Notes: generated by a model from the sequence alone, not told the origin. A stretch of DNA of 64,000 nucleotides from Oscarella lobularis (GCF_947507565.1 NC_089177.1:3720001-3784000); one strand, 5' to 3'. Counted from the first letter of the stretch, positions 50,619-62,764 are shown. Numbers and translations: made by a program.

Positions 50619-52488
50619 ATGGGAAAGGCTGTTCTGAAGCTTTCTCTCGTAGCTATAACGCTGTTCCTCCTTCTTCCAGTCATCCTACCAAGCATTTTTG
50701 TCTTCCTTATATATGACTCGTCAGAAGCGTTTGATTGGAACAATCTCGTATGTCATCAATACCCCCCCCCCCCCCCCCCCCCCCCCCGAGCGCTTGAGTT
50801 AGTTGAGTGGGTACTACTTTTTCTTGGGCGTGACTGTTGATTCAGAGGACCTCATCGATGTTTTTTCGTTTCTAGGGAAGTTCGAGCTGTGACATAAGGT
50901 TCTCTGTTAATGTTTCTTCTCTGCTCTCGACAATAACGTTTCCTCCTAATACTACAATTCCACCAAGATTTTTAAATCGTCAGGTGCCTCAAATCAGCGC
51001 TTTGACGGCAAGAAAAGCAATGGGTCTATTGGAAGCGAAAACATGGCCACCTCAAAACTTAAACGTTTCTGCTGCTCAGCTTTTCTCTCTTCTAGAACTC
51101 TTGTCGGAAAAAAGTGCGCGAAGATATTGACTCAACCATATTATCAGTTTACCCTGTTCGTATCCATAGGAAAATATCACAACCTGACGTGCAATAGCGA
51201 CCTGACCGTGGACGAGAAGAGACAATGCTGCTATCTGTCCTGCAGCAATTGGCAGTGGCTAACAAACGCCCAAGAAATTGTTGATAGGTTTCTCTTCATT
51301 GTAATTTTGATTTTTGGCCTCATTGCATTTCCATCAATCTCCTTTTTTGTCGTCAGTCTCATTCGGAAGAAAGAGTAAGACGAGCTTCATTGTACTATTG
51401 TACGTATACGGTTTATGTATAGGAGGATCTTTCCACTAGTTGCAATAGGTTGGTATCTGATGTTTGCTGTTGTATGTCCAGGCAAGATTCTCTGTACTAC
51501 GTCTCTCTAACCCTATCTTATTCGGTAGCTTTAGTATTTATGGAAGCGATTGCCAGGCTGTTTGGAAGACGAGACACTGTATGCTGTGGCAAAGAAGATG
51601 TGTTTGAAGCATTTTCTTCAGCTACTTGCATTTACACCTTAGTATACGGTTAGTTGGGGCAGATTTAGCACGTACATCTAGCATTTTCTTGTGCAGGATT
51701 TATCCAGCGATTTATGCATACAGCAGCCATTTTATGGGTGACTATTGCTTTTTTCAATCTTTGGATAATCTTGGCTCTTCTCAAAGGCGATTCATTTTCT
51801 CGCAATTCAAACCGTATTCATCTCATTGAATTCGTATGCGTTTGGGGCGCGGCCTTCTTAGTGACTCTAAGCCCGTTTCTAAAAAGCGGACCGAATACGT
51901 ATTCAAGCAGTCTGCTGACATTTTTGCTTGTCACTGGAGACGCAAAGTTGGACTATTATTCTCATTTTCTTCCAAGCCAAGTGGCCTACGCAATAACGGC
52001 CGTGACTTTGCCTCATCTCATTTACACGTTGAAAATACGAGTATATCCAATTTTTTACCCAGCTTCCTTATACATGTAATCTTTTTTTCTAGACTATAAG
52101 ACGAATGTCTATCTCAGGAGAAAGCATCGGTCAGCATAGTGTTCGAGAACTGGAGCACGTTCATCGTCGGTTTCTCGTCATGGTGTTCTTCTCATTTTGC
52201 ATTGCTATGTTTCTCATCATTAATTTCATTCACAGAACGTTTGTTGTCTATCAGAACAATATCGAGGAAGCGGTGACGGACTACTTCTATTGCGTGTTTC
52301 TGCACGCGGACAAGCGCTGTCCGCGCGCTCCTCCGCTTCAACAACTGATCTTTGTTCGTCTTATAATCGGGTGGCTGAACGTGCTAGTAGCTCTTATTGG
52401 AGTATTGATCTTCTTTAGCGCCGACAAGAACTTCAGATCGATCTGGAGAAAGGTGATTTTTAAAGGAAGGCCGGCTAATTCACCGTGA
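50619..52488 (+). CDS. Frizzled-family-like (class F) seven-pass receptor, short ectodomain
   Basis: Start MGKAVLKLSLVAITLFLLLP gives a signal peptide; an upstream ATG at 50514 is possible but would bury it. The ectodomain is about 170 residues with few cysteines (SSSCDIR; CNSDLT; QCCYLSCSNW), so a ten-Cys Frizzled CRD is not apparent. Seven hydrophobic segments follow: FLFIVILIFGLIAFPSISFF, FPLVAIGWYLMFAVV, YSVALVFMEAIARLF, FMHTAAILWVTIAFF, LIEFVCVWGAAFLV, FLVMVFFSFCIAMFLII, LIIGWLNVLVALIGVLIFF. The pattern of Cys before TM1, a charged LEHVHRR loop before TM6 and the end NFRSIWRKVIF resembles Frizzled (IGxxSxxxxxPA... WRRF). The tail ends GRPANSP with no KTxxxW Dishevelled-binding motif seen. 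The junction around 51450-51540 is unclear: the frame changes there without an obvious intron, so an unusual splice or sequence error is possible. Subfamily uncertain. Confidence 0.6.
50762..50787 (+). repeat. Poly(C) tract, 26 nt, in first intron of Frizzled-like gene
   Basis: An uninterrupted run of 26 C starts 12 bases after the 5' splice site GTATGT (50750). Confidence 0.9.
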
Positions 52489-52609
52489 TTGTCTGTGCAT
52501 GTCGAGTTGTGTAAGAACGAGGTGCATGTATCATATGTATAACGTTTAGCTTTAGTGTGTACTATGACACAGTGTATTCAACACTCAAGATTTGACTGGT
52601 AAAAAGTAC

Positions 52610-54217
<1,608 letters not shown>

Positions 54218-54261
54218 CGCGTGTAGATAAGAATCAGAAGATACGGGTCCCTTTTCTTCAG
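54218..54261. promoter_or_regulatory. 44-bp gap between divergent lyase and CHTF8 start codons
   Basis: This is the shortest head-to-head spacing in the window. Both 5' untranslated regions and the core promoters must fit here or overlap the opposite gene's coding sequence. No motif was recognised. Confidence 0.4.
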
Positions 54262-54723
54262 ATGGTGCAGATCGTTTTGAAGCTGTACGTAACGATACGC
54301 GAGGTGGAGAGAACGTGAACCGACCGTACTTGTAGGTCTGACGATGCAGGCGAATGGGGTCTCATAGAGCTTCAGGGAAATCTCGAAACAAAACCTGGTC
54401 TTGCTTATGACGGATTGCACATAGGGGATCTTCACTTTGATGCGAAGGTCGGGTGGCATCGGCTCTTTCCTGCTGTACGTGTTGTTTATGCGAGTTCGTA
54501 GGGGACCCCTCACCTCATTATTGGCCATCATTTGCTTTCTGGTCAAATCGTCAAATTGGAGAAACCCTTTGCGGTTATGGCCAAGAAACGCGGTCGATCT
54601 GATGAGAAAATGGACGTCGATGAAGAAGACCACAACGAAGACGACGAATACGAAATCGTAGCACTAATTCGACAAAAGATTATATTTAAAATCCGCCCAA
54701 AACCTATAGTAAAATCCAAGTAA
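54262..54723 (+). CDS. CHTF8: Chromosome transmission fidelity factor 8 (CHTF8)
   Basis: Small subunit of the CTF18-RFC clamp loader, which acts with DSCC1 in PCNA loading and sister-chromatid cohesion. Exon 1 is only about 23 bases (MVQIVLK, as in human MVQIV). It splices in phase to [20 protein letters not shown] (human GLAEWVLMELQGEIE) and [13 protein letters not shown] second GT-AG intron leads to [20 protein letters not shown], then KPFAVMAKK, an acidic insert ([18 protein letters not shown]) and [18 protein letters not shown] (human VTALIKDKILFKTRPKPII), ending at 54723. The protein is about 120 residues, the family length. The tiny first exon makes this gene easy to miss. Confidence 0.9.
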
Positions 54724-54855
54724 TTTTTTTGCAGAGCAGTAGTCTAAAAACGATTGTACGGGGCCATAGTTCGAAGCGCGTTCGCATCTCGTTGGCTAGA
54801 ACGACGACGCTGAGAGACTGACGCTGAGTCGGTTATTTTACGTGAACACTCATCA

Positions 54856-55092
54856 TTTATTTCGATACAAAAAAAGGCATGCTCTCGTTCAAACGTACAA
54901 AATCCTACATTCGTCGCTCTGTCTTTGACTTTTGTCTTTTGAGCCCCCTGCAAAGCGTTTCGACCTAAAAAAAAAGAAAGTTAGTCTCTGCCAAATAATC
55001 GTTCTACGTACCTTTTCGTTTTGCGTCCGTATTAGCGCTACCCGAGCTACACCGCGCGGAGGTTCGGACGCTTCGTAGCTCAAGGCAGCCAC
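54856..55092 (-). other. Possible 3' end of an unidentified minus-strand gene
   Basis: On the minus strand a candidate exon (about 55092-55012, AALSYEASEPPRGVARVALI...) ends at donor GTACGTAG. It could splice after a pyrimidine-rich acceptor (TTTTTTTAG) to a last exon 54964-54905 encoding VETLCRGLKRQKSKTERRM and a stop. An AATAAA lies 44 bases beyond (54861-54856). There is no ATG for the upstream part and no recognised family. The polyadenylation signal may instead have another use. Confidence 0.25.
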
Positions 55093-55983
55093 CGCAAGCG
55101 ATGGCCACCCGTTCCAAAAATTGTGGGCGAGTCACGACGTCCTCGGCCACCCCAGTCAGTACCCGCCTGGATGAAGAGTCGGCCCCATATACCGAGTCCC
55201 CCGGCGCGCTGGTACCAAACGCTTCGGTATGTCTTCCTGGGAAGAACCGGCGCTTGCGGAGTGGAGAGCGGCTGACTGCTGTTTGTAGGAGTCGACAGGA
55301 AAGGCAGTGCAATGCCCAAGTCGAAGTCTCCTGGGCCAGATCATCGTCGGTCTAATCGTGCCATCGGGTGAGACAAGTGCCGGCAACCAGGCCATTTTTG
55401 AACACCCCCTCTAAGCCGTACTCACTCGTGCCTAGCGTGAGTCGTGCTTATTGGCAACAATAAGACCTAAGCGATCTTTCTACCCAGTGCGTAAACCGAG
55501 GCCGAGGCCCCCCATCGCCCTGCCTACGGGCTCCGGCACGGGATTAATCCGTGGGCCACGCTGAAACAACAACCCAGGACTTGCCTTTTGTCTTCCCCCG
55601 AGCCAGTCCGTCAAGAACGAGACGCAGATTGCTCCGCGACGCATCCACCCTCGGCCGCAACTGAAGGAGAATCGGTGTGCACTTCGCTTTTGAACCGTGT
55701 AGCTCCGCCCAGCGCGCTGATTGGTCCGTCGGGGTCACGTGGTGTCCACCTAGCGCTGCGATTGGTCCGAAACATAGAGGCGCGAAACGCAAACCGGTTT
55801 GAATACCGGTTTGACTGCATGGATTGCATAAGATCTCGCGCTTGCATCGAAAAAATGGCGGAAAAAACGTGGTTCACTGACGACGAACACCTTAGTCTTT
55901 TCCTTTCTTTCATCGTTCGCGCCACTCCCCTGCTCATCATTTGCTACAATAGCGTACGCTAGATTTCTACGTTCGCTGGCGCG
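55093..55983. other. GC-rich stretch without a firm gene; contains TUBGCP2 promoter
   Basis: About 890 bases, the largest gap lacking a supported gene. A plus-strand reading from 55101 (MATRSKNCGRVTTSS...) can be spliced to ...GQIIVGLIVPSGETSAGNQA and a stop, but it matches nothing I know. The downstream part has promoter-like elements: two inverted CCAAT boxes in the repeated word ATTGGTCCG (55720-55728 and 55761-55769), a CACGTG between them (55736-55741), and the duplicated ACCGGTTTGA (55792-55801 and 55804-55813). It ends at the TUBGCP2 ATG. Confidence 0.45.
55420..55553. other. Cluster of three strong hairpins; possible structured RNA
   Basis: ACTCAC/GTGAGT (55420-55425 with 55437-55442); a perfect seven-pair stem CTTATTG/CAATAAG closing a GCAA tetraloop (55447-55464); and CACGG/CCGTG around GATTAAT (55537-55553). 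No match to snRNA, 7SL, RNase P or tRNA consensus that I can recall. Strand unknown. Confidence 0.3.
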
Positions 55984-58900
55984 ATGGCCGAATTCCGAAT
56001 AAATCACGTCGTTTCGCGGCTTCTCTCGCTTCTCGGGTACACTCAAAGGGATAATACGTCTAAGGAAGATCTCAATTTCGATCTAGGACGCAAGATGGCG
56101 CCGGGCGCGAAGTCTACGTGGACATTCTAACTCGAACGCTCACTCCCTACGTCACGACGCAGGTTTGAACGAACGATAGCGACGTTTTCGATCGTTCTCG
56201 ATGCCTCTTGAAGGTATCGACGCACCACGCTAAGCGAAAAATTGCCGAATTTTCGTCGGAACACGAGAAATTCTTGACGAAATACGACGAATTGAAATCG
56301 AAGCAGTAAGAGGACAGATTGTGCACGATTTCGAGTCGAAAATTTGCTTTGTAGAATAAGGGAACTCGATCCTCTCGTTTATCTCTTGTCAAAAATCATT
56401 CCAGACGAATCGGTTGATCAAATTTTATAGCGGACGAATTTATCTAAGAATTTCTCTTTTTTAGATTCTAAAGATGCTGAGAAGTAAAAGCGAGGAATTG
56501 GTCGCCAAGGAAACGGAAGGCGAATTTCTCGGCGAAATATCTGAAGAGGCGGCTAATTTGATTCCAAGAGGCGTTTCCATAACGCAGAAAGAATTGGACA
56601 AGGTATGCACTCAAAAAGAAAACGAAATTCCTGACAACGATGTTTGTATAGCTACGTGGTCAGTTAGCCGAATTCGCTTCATCTAGCGAGGCGGAAAAGC
56701 GCAAAGTAGAGCAGGAAAAAACGCGTAGACGACTCAGAGACGCACGTGACCGAGGTGGCACTAACCAAAACAGCCATTAGAGAAGTCTTCATTTTTTTTA
56801 AAATTTAATTAAGGCTATCGTATACCTGATGAGCCAGAGTGGCGCTCTCATCGTCAGTACCAGTCAGCAGATTTCGTTGTTCGTCCCGAGGGAACTCACG
56901 AGTCTGTGAGGAGTGAAATATTAGGGCTCGTTCTTTCGTTCTTTCTACGTGGGGTGTTCTAGGTTGTGTCTGTTGGCTCGTTGCCTTTGAAAGTGCAAGA
57001 ACGAATTCTCATTGAAGATCTACTCTATGTCATGACAGTATGAAGAAAGGACTCTGGCCAATCCGCTTTATTTCCTATTATTCTAGGGTGTGGAGGGCAA
57101 ATACATACTCGTTCAGCAACTCAAAAATAAATTCAGTACAAGAAAATTTGTCGTGGACGAATCGCTCGGTCAATATTATCAATTACATTATAATCTATTT
57201 TTGATTTCCTTTTTTTCAGATTCGTCGCTGAGTGTTTTAGTGAAGCGAGTATTGCCACTGTGCAGTCACTATTCGTTTATTTGTCGATTCATTGAGGAGT
57301 GGTCCTGCTTTGAACGGGGCTCGGTTAGTCACGCTCTTTGCTCAGCTATACGCATCGTCCTGAAGGAGTATCTCATTCTCGTCGCTCAACTGGAGCATCA
57401 GAATCGCTTAGAAGAGCTATCCCTGCAGAAAATGTGGTTTCACCTTCAGCCCACAATAAAGACCTTTGATATTATATACTCCATTAGCGTGGGCGTTGTT
57501 AAGGCAAGGGAAAAATTAGGCTAAGATCTCTGTAGTTGATTGCTTCTTGCTTTTCTAAAAGGGGGACTGTAGAGGAGGTCAGCTACTAAGTTTGCTTCAT
57601 AATACGACTGCCGGATATGTTGGGTTAGTGACGAAATTATTGTCTAGGCCTTATTTATACTTTGCTTGTTTTTAGAGATCCTACAGCTCAGGAATTTTGC
57701 TTGTTTTTGACTCAAAAAGTTGGACGATTATCTATTGTTTCCAATACTGGGTTGTGATTGTGAAAACCATACAGGCTTGTGTGCCTTACTTCGAAATTCT
57801 TGAACAATGGATATACCAGGGCGTTATACGAGATCCGTACGGAGAAGTAGGTCAAACGTTTCTTAGTTTCATGATGCAGAGTTGTTTTATTAATTGTTTT
57901 CAGTTTCTCGTCGAAGAACATCGTGACGTTCGAAAAGATCGTCTGAGAGAACGATATCACGACGCGTAAAGGAAGAATTTTCGCCCATCTTCTCCTATCA
58001 CGAAAATCGCATTCTAGTTATTGGGAAAAAAGATACACGGTGTGTCGAGACCGAATTCCGATCTTCCTTGAGAAGGCACGATTTTTTCCCGTGTTCCATC
58101 TGTCGTGAGATTTGCTCTAACTTCGTTTTCAGGTGACCAATAAGATACTTCGAACGGGAAAGTATTTGAACGTCATAAGAGAATGCGGTATATGTGTCGA
58201 CATGAAACTAGCTCTCTGTGCGACTCATTCTCGTTTGTAGATCGCGATGTTCACTGCCCCGGAGCCAAGGAAATTGTCTACACGCTGAAAGAAAGACCGT
58301 ACGTTAAAATCATTAGATGTGTGTATGTGTCATTGATTCAATGAAGCTACGTGGATCAAATTGAAGAGGCGTACGCATTTGCCAGTGCCCAGCTGCTCAA
58401 TCTTTTGATGAAAGAAAAAGACCTAATGGGTCGATTGCGGTAAATCTAGTCCCGCAACGAATTCGCAACGCACTGTTATACAGTATCTCCGCAGTTCGGT
58501 CAAACATTACTTTTTATTGGATCAGGGCGATTTCTTTGTGCAGTTTCTTGATTTGGCTGAAGTCGAGCTGGCGAAGCCAATTTTAGGTTTCCACTAGAGT
58601 CCTCGTTGTATTCAAATGCCTTCTAGCTCAAAATATTAGAAATTTCCCGCAGCAAACTTGAAGCCCTCTTAGAGCTCGCTCTTCGTACGAGCGTAGCAGG
58701 AAATGATCCGTACATAGACGACCTGAAGTATTCTTCTCGTTCATTATTTTATTTTATGAATCAATTGAGGTTTTTTTCTGTAGGATCGAATTGATTCACT
58801 GCGATCTAGTGACTCAACTGACTCAGATTATGACCGTCTTAGAACTTCGAGGAGAGGAATTAGGGAGGAGTTTTAGCGTAGCTGGCTCAGCTGGAAAGCC

Positions 58901-61526
58901 ACTGACCGGTGTGCATTCGACTTGGAATAGAAACTCTATGCAGAGGCTATAGATAGTTTTTTCTTTAGGCTTTCAGTCTCTTTGTTTTGACTACGTCGTA
59001 CAGTGGCCCGTTTCTTTGATTATTAATCGAAAGGTTTGAAGTTTAATTAATTAGGAGAAAATATTCGCTTTAAGGAAATTTTCGTAGGCTCTTGTAAAGT
59101 ATCAGTTTCTTTTTCGCTTTCTTTTTCTGACAAAGCAAGTCGAAAGGGAACTCAATAAGTTAGAGAGAAAAGAAAAGAAAAATGTCCTTGTCTACAGCGT
59201 TCTTTCTATTAGCGTGTGGTTCAGTGCCAAAACGTTACGATTTCGAGCGCAGTCCGTCGCTGAATGGTAACGAACAGATGATACTGATGTCGTTTTCAAA
59301 TTTAGCTCGTTTTTTCTAGGCAATCTGCTGCACTGACTCTTCGCCAAAGAATGCTTAACTTTGCACACAATTTCGAATATTTTGTCATGGTAGAGGTAGG
59401 AACTCAATTAAAGTAGAACCAGCCAGGATCTTGATATGTGTATATAGGTGATTGAGCCCAGTTGGCAAATGCTGGAGTCTGCGCTTCAACAAGTGACTAC
59501 AGTCGACGACGTTCTCGATGCTCATTTCGATTTTCTTGACAATTGTCTCCGAGACTCAATGCTCACCAATCCGGACTTGCTCCAAGTAAGGCACTTCCTC
59601 TCGGCGATTTTCCTACAAGTAGCTTCTTATACGTAGACTGTACATAAGCTTTTGGATGTCTGCCTCACTTTCAGCGGCTTTATGAAGGTAACTAGCTGTA
59701 CCTTTTAATTGTCTACTAATTGCAATTATTATTTTTAGCGTCTCAGTGACGACTACTTTTCCGACGAGGTGATTTCAGAGAGGTCTGGTTTGTAGAAACG
59801 ATCGAATAAACGTGTCTTTAGACTGAAGACATTCCTGGAACCCTGGCCAACGTTGAACGCAATTTCACCCAGCACGTTCTCAGCCTTCTGCGCAAGCTGC
59901 AGCTCACGCCCAAAGACGGCAGTCACCAGATGGCCAACCTGGCATCTCGCCTCGACTACAACGGATTCTACAACGCCAAAATGGATCGTCAGGTGAGCAC
60001 ATGAGCCAGTAGTGATAGTAGTATAGTAGTCAGTCAGTCAGCGCCGGAGGCAGCTGCCAAATCAGGTGTCCTAGTGTGACTTTCTACTTGCTGTAGTAGA
60101 AGCAGTCGTCTACACTTCTTGCCATTGCCCCATCGCCGCCTGAGTCCGATGGATTCTCTTCTTCTTACTCACAACATAAGCTGGTCCGCTGCTCTTGATT
60201 TTTGTCCCGCACTGGTACCTAACAGCGGAATCGTTACCGGCTTCTTCATACTTCATTTCGTGACGGTTCTTTTGGGAGTAGTCGGCAATGTCATAGTTCT
60301 CACCTTTTCAAGGCTGCAGAAAGGGCCACGGTGTCCTTCCAAGTTACTGTGCGTCAGTCTTGTGTTCATCAGTCTGATCAGTGTAGTAATCAACGGGTCT
60401 GCCTTCATGTGGGACATTTTCAAAGGAGGCAACGGACTGATCGGTCATAAAAACGTATGCCACGCGCTGGCATTTTCTCGACTGACGTTGGATCTGTTCG
60501 TCTTCTTCGTTTTGTTCGTTGCCTTACTAGAAAGACTTTCAGCTGTAAGCCAACCCCACGTGCACAAGTGGACCTACTGCAATTCCGCCTCTATTATTTT
60601 GGCTTGGGTATTTTCGGTCGCTCTGGTGATCTCCGCGTCATTTGAGGGAACTCTCGGATATGTTCGTTCAGTTGGAAATTGCTATATAGACCTGCTCAAT
60701 ACCAGGTCGGCGTCTTCCTTGACTTTACTCGTCATCTTCGGTGCACTCGTTTTTCTCAATGTCATTGCCGACGGCGCTCTTTTTTACTATCTCCGCAAGC
60801 TCAAGTTGATCAAAGACCGCCCTATTGATCGTCAAATTAACCGAATTTCCAGACAAAGATTGCAGAAAAATTTGTCGGTCGCGAGTTTGAAGAGAGCGGC
60901 TTCGGTCTCGACTATTGCCGCCGTTTGCGTTGTCTGCGCGACTATTCCGATGATCCTTTCCCTCGCGTGGAATCGTAGTAAGAAATTTGACGTTGCATCT
61001 TTTGAAGGAAGCGGCATCGAAACCCCAGTTGCCGTCAACGTCTCGCGAGAGACCCTGTGCCCTCAATTTTTAGAGTTTGTGCCCGATCAGTCTGAAAAGG
61101 CTATCCACTTCTTTCTCATGTGGATCATGATAGTGCCTGCTGCACTGATTGTTCCTTACGTACAGGGAATCCGAGGCAACGTTTTTCGTGACTTAAAAGC
61201 CGTCATTACGCGACGGCCTCCTGATCGCCGCCGAGAAGAATAGAAACAATACATATATTATTAGCTGCGATGTTTGTCATTGTCTTCGTTAGTAATTGTG
61301 GTATTTTATGTTCTAGGCTTTTGTGACTGTCGTGCACAAGACTAAGTCCGGTCTCTCCGTGCCGACCTCTTCATCGGCAGCGTCTTCGTTGTCCGCTGCG
61401 ACGCAATCTGTATCTCGTTCGCAGACGTTTTCAACGGAGACAACCGACGCCAATCAGCCGTCCGCTTTTCAACGCGTTCCAATCAAGGTGAGGCAGCAAC
61501 CGCCTAAGCCGAATCAGTCACAATGA
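55984..61526 (+). CDS. TUBGCP2: Gamma-tubulin complex component 2 (GCP2)
   Basis: GCP2 pairs with GCP3 in the gamma-tubulin small complex that nucleates microtubules at centrosomes and basal bodies. Start MAEFRINHVVSRLLSLLG parallels human MSEFRIHHDVNELLSLL. The next exon gives DGAGREVYVDILTRTLTPYV (human DGAEVYIDLLQKNRTPYV). GRIP1 motifs follow: EDLLYVMTGVEGKYILVQQL, RFIEEWSCFE, YFEILEQWIYQGVIRDPYGE, CPGAKEIVYTLKERPYVDQI, RSVKHYFLLDQGDFFVQFLD. GRIP2 has FDYVVQWPVSLIINRKALVK, LTLRQRMLNFAHNFEYFVMV, DSMLTNPDLLQ, and near the end NLASRLDYNGFY. After NAKMDRQ (about 59993) the frame would stop three codons on. A phase-0 splice to 61317 instead adds AFVTVVHKTKSGLSVPTSSS and a Ser/Gln-rich tail to 61526, similar in length to the human tail. 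I prefer the spliced form, which encloses the GPCR below. Roughly twenty introns. Confidence 0.93.
60149..61243 (+). CDS. Divergent rhodopsin-like GPCR, intronless, nested in TUBGCP2 last intron
   Basis: A 364-residue seven-pass protein starting MDSLLLTHNISWSAALDFC with an NIS glycosylation site. TM1 has LLGVVGNVIVLTF (GN motif). The TM3 region has the NVCHALAF Cys and ends ALLERLSAVSQP, with ERL in place of DRY. The partner Cys is in VGNCYIDLL. TM5 is SLTLLVIFGALVFLNVIADG. The third loop is basic (RQINRISRQRLQKN). TM6 is STIAAVCVVCATIPMIL, without CWxP, and TM7 is IHFFLMWIMIVPAALIVPYV, with P-Y but not a full NPxxY. A class A fold is likely but remote; the ligand is unknown. No intron, same strand as the host gene, 156 bp after the last upstream TUBGCP2 exon and 73 bp before the last one. 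Independent transcription is inferred. Confidence 0.8.
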   Translation: MDSLLLTHNISWSAALDFCPALVPNSGIVTGFFILHFVTVLLGVVGNVIVLTFSRLQKGPRCPSKLLCVSLVFISLISVVINGSAFMWDIFKGGNGLIGHKNVCHALAFSRLTLDLFVFFVLFVALLERLSAVSQPHVHKWTYCNSASIILAWVFSVALVISASFEGTLGYVRSVGNCYIDLLNTRSASSLTLLVIFGALVFLNVIADGALFYYLRKLKLIKDRPIDRQINRISRQRLQKNLSVASLKRAASVSTIAAVCVVCATIPMILSLAWNRSKKFDVASFEGSGIETPVAVNVSRETLCPQFLEFVPDQSEKAIHFFLMWIMIVPAALIVPYVQGIRGNVFRDLKAVITRRPPDRRREE

Positions 61527-61591
61527 TTAAAATTTTCGTTGTTATATCCTATGCAAAGTAGCATCAGCAAAGTTAATTAGCATCGTGCTCT

Positions 61592-62709
61592 CTACGCGAA
61601 TAGTTGGGGTTGGGCTAAACGTTTTATCACAGTCAGCAATTGCTCGATATTTTGCCCTCTCATTCCAGACACGGCGCAGACAGGACAGTCATTTCCCAAC
61701 GTAAGATTCAAAACGTTCTTTAGGAGATCGATCTTATTGGCGACAATGGCGGCGGGTCGCCTCGATAATCCAACTTTGTATTGTTCTAATTCGTGTTTTA
61801 GTTGGTAATAGTGATCTCTCGGATCATCGGACGATGCGTCGATGACGTAGAGCAGGCCTCGACATCGTTCGATATGACGAAGAAAAGCGTGGCCAAGTCC
61901 TTTGTTCTGATGAGCACCAGGAATGAGTCCAGGTATATCAGCAACTAGAAATCGACGGTACATTAGACGGTGGGGGGTCCCTACGTTTTCTCGTACCTGC
62001 AACTTGCGCTGGTGGGTCCCAATACTGCACCATTCCTATGTGAGGATTTAGAGTCGTAAACGGGTAGGCGGCTACTTTAGGTTTTGCGTTAGATATAGCT
62101 CTTAGAAGAGTTGACTTTCCTGCATTGGGAAACCCGACTAGTCCAATATCAGCAATGGTTTTCAATTCCAATTCTAAGACCTTTTCATCCCCAAGGCTAC
62201 CAGGGGTAAAGAATCTTGGTGCCCTGTTTTTGTTACTCAAATAGCTTGCGTTTCCTCGGCCTCCTCTACCCCCTCTTACAACGCAATACATTTCTTTATT
62301 TGAATCCATATCACTCAAGAAGCATCCATTGTCTTTTACCACGGTGCCCACTGGGACGGTCAGTATAAAATCTTTTCCATCTCTTCCGTGACAATTTGAA
62401 CCCTTTCCCCTCTCTCCATTTTCTCCTTTATATTGGGGCTGCTTGAGACTGCTAAGATCTCTCGTGTTCCCACAGGCCTTTAGCCAAATTGCACCTCCGC
62501 TGCCGCCGTTTCCGCCATCTGGTCCGCCACGTGGCACATGGGCTTCCCGCCGAAAGCTCGAACATCCGTCCCCTCCTCGACCTCCAATAAAGCGAACGCG
62601 TTTCCAATCAATAAACTTCTGACTCTAAAGCAACGAATAGTTATTGCAGGCTGCAAAGTGCAGGTCAAACCTCGGACACAGTCGAGAGGAAACGGACCAA
62701 AGTCCGCAT
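61592..62709 (-). CDS. MTG2: Mitochondrial Obg-family GTPase MTG2/GTPBP5
   Basis: Obg GTPase needed for late assembly of the mitochondrial large ribosomal subunit. Exon 1 (from ATG 62709) encodes [13 protein letters not shown], an Arg-rich amphipathic start that fits a mitochondrial targeting peptide. A 46-bp intron leads to [20 protein letters not shown] and [20 protein letters not shown], the glycine-rich Obg fold. [19 protein letters not shown] and [20 protein letters not shown] follow. The G domain shows GFPNAGKS (G1), VAAYPFTTL (G2 region), [18 protein letters not shown] (G3, split by an intron), VANKIDLL (G4) and [10 protein letters not shown] (G5). It ends AQPQLFA at 61592. All nucleotide-binding motifs are intact. 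Tail-to-tail with TUBGCP2 (65 bp) and head-to-head with FOXRED2 (55 bp). Confidence 0.93.
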
Positions 62710-62764
62710 TTGTAGATCTTAGCGCGCGCGCTGGGCAACTGCCACATCACGTTAGCTCGTCAAA
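62710..62764. promoter_or_regulatory. Putative bidirectional promoter MTG2 / FOXRED2
   Basis: 55 bp between divergent ATGs, with a GCGCGCGCGC core (about 62723-62732) that could host a GC-type or NRF1-like factor. No TATA box. Confidence 0.4.

Noticed and set aside
55852-55962. Short peptide starting MAEKTWFTDDEHLS upstream of TUBGCP2
   Set aside because: It is out of frame with the GCP2 start MAEFRINHV, is followed by a stop, and sits in the promoter/5' UTR; at most an upstream ORF.
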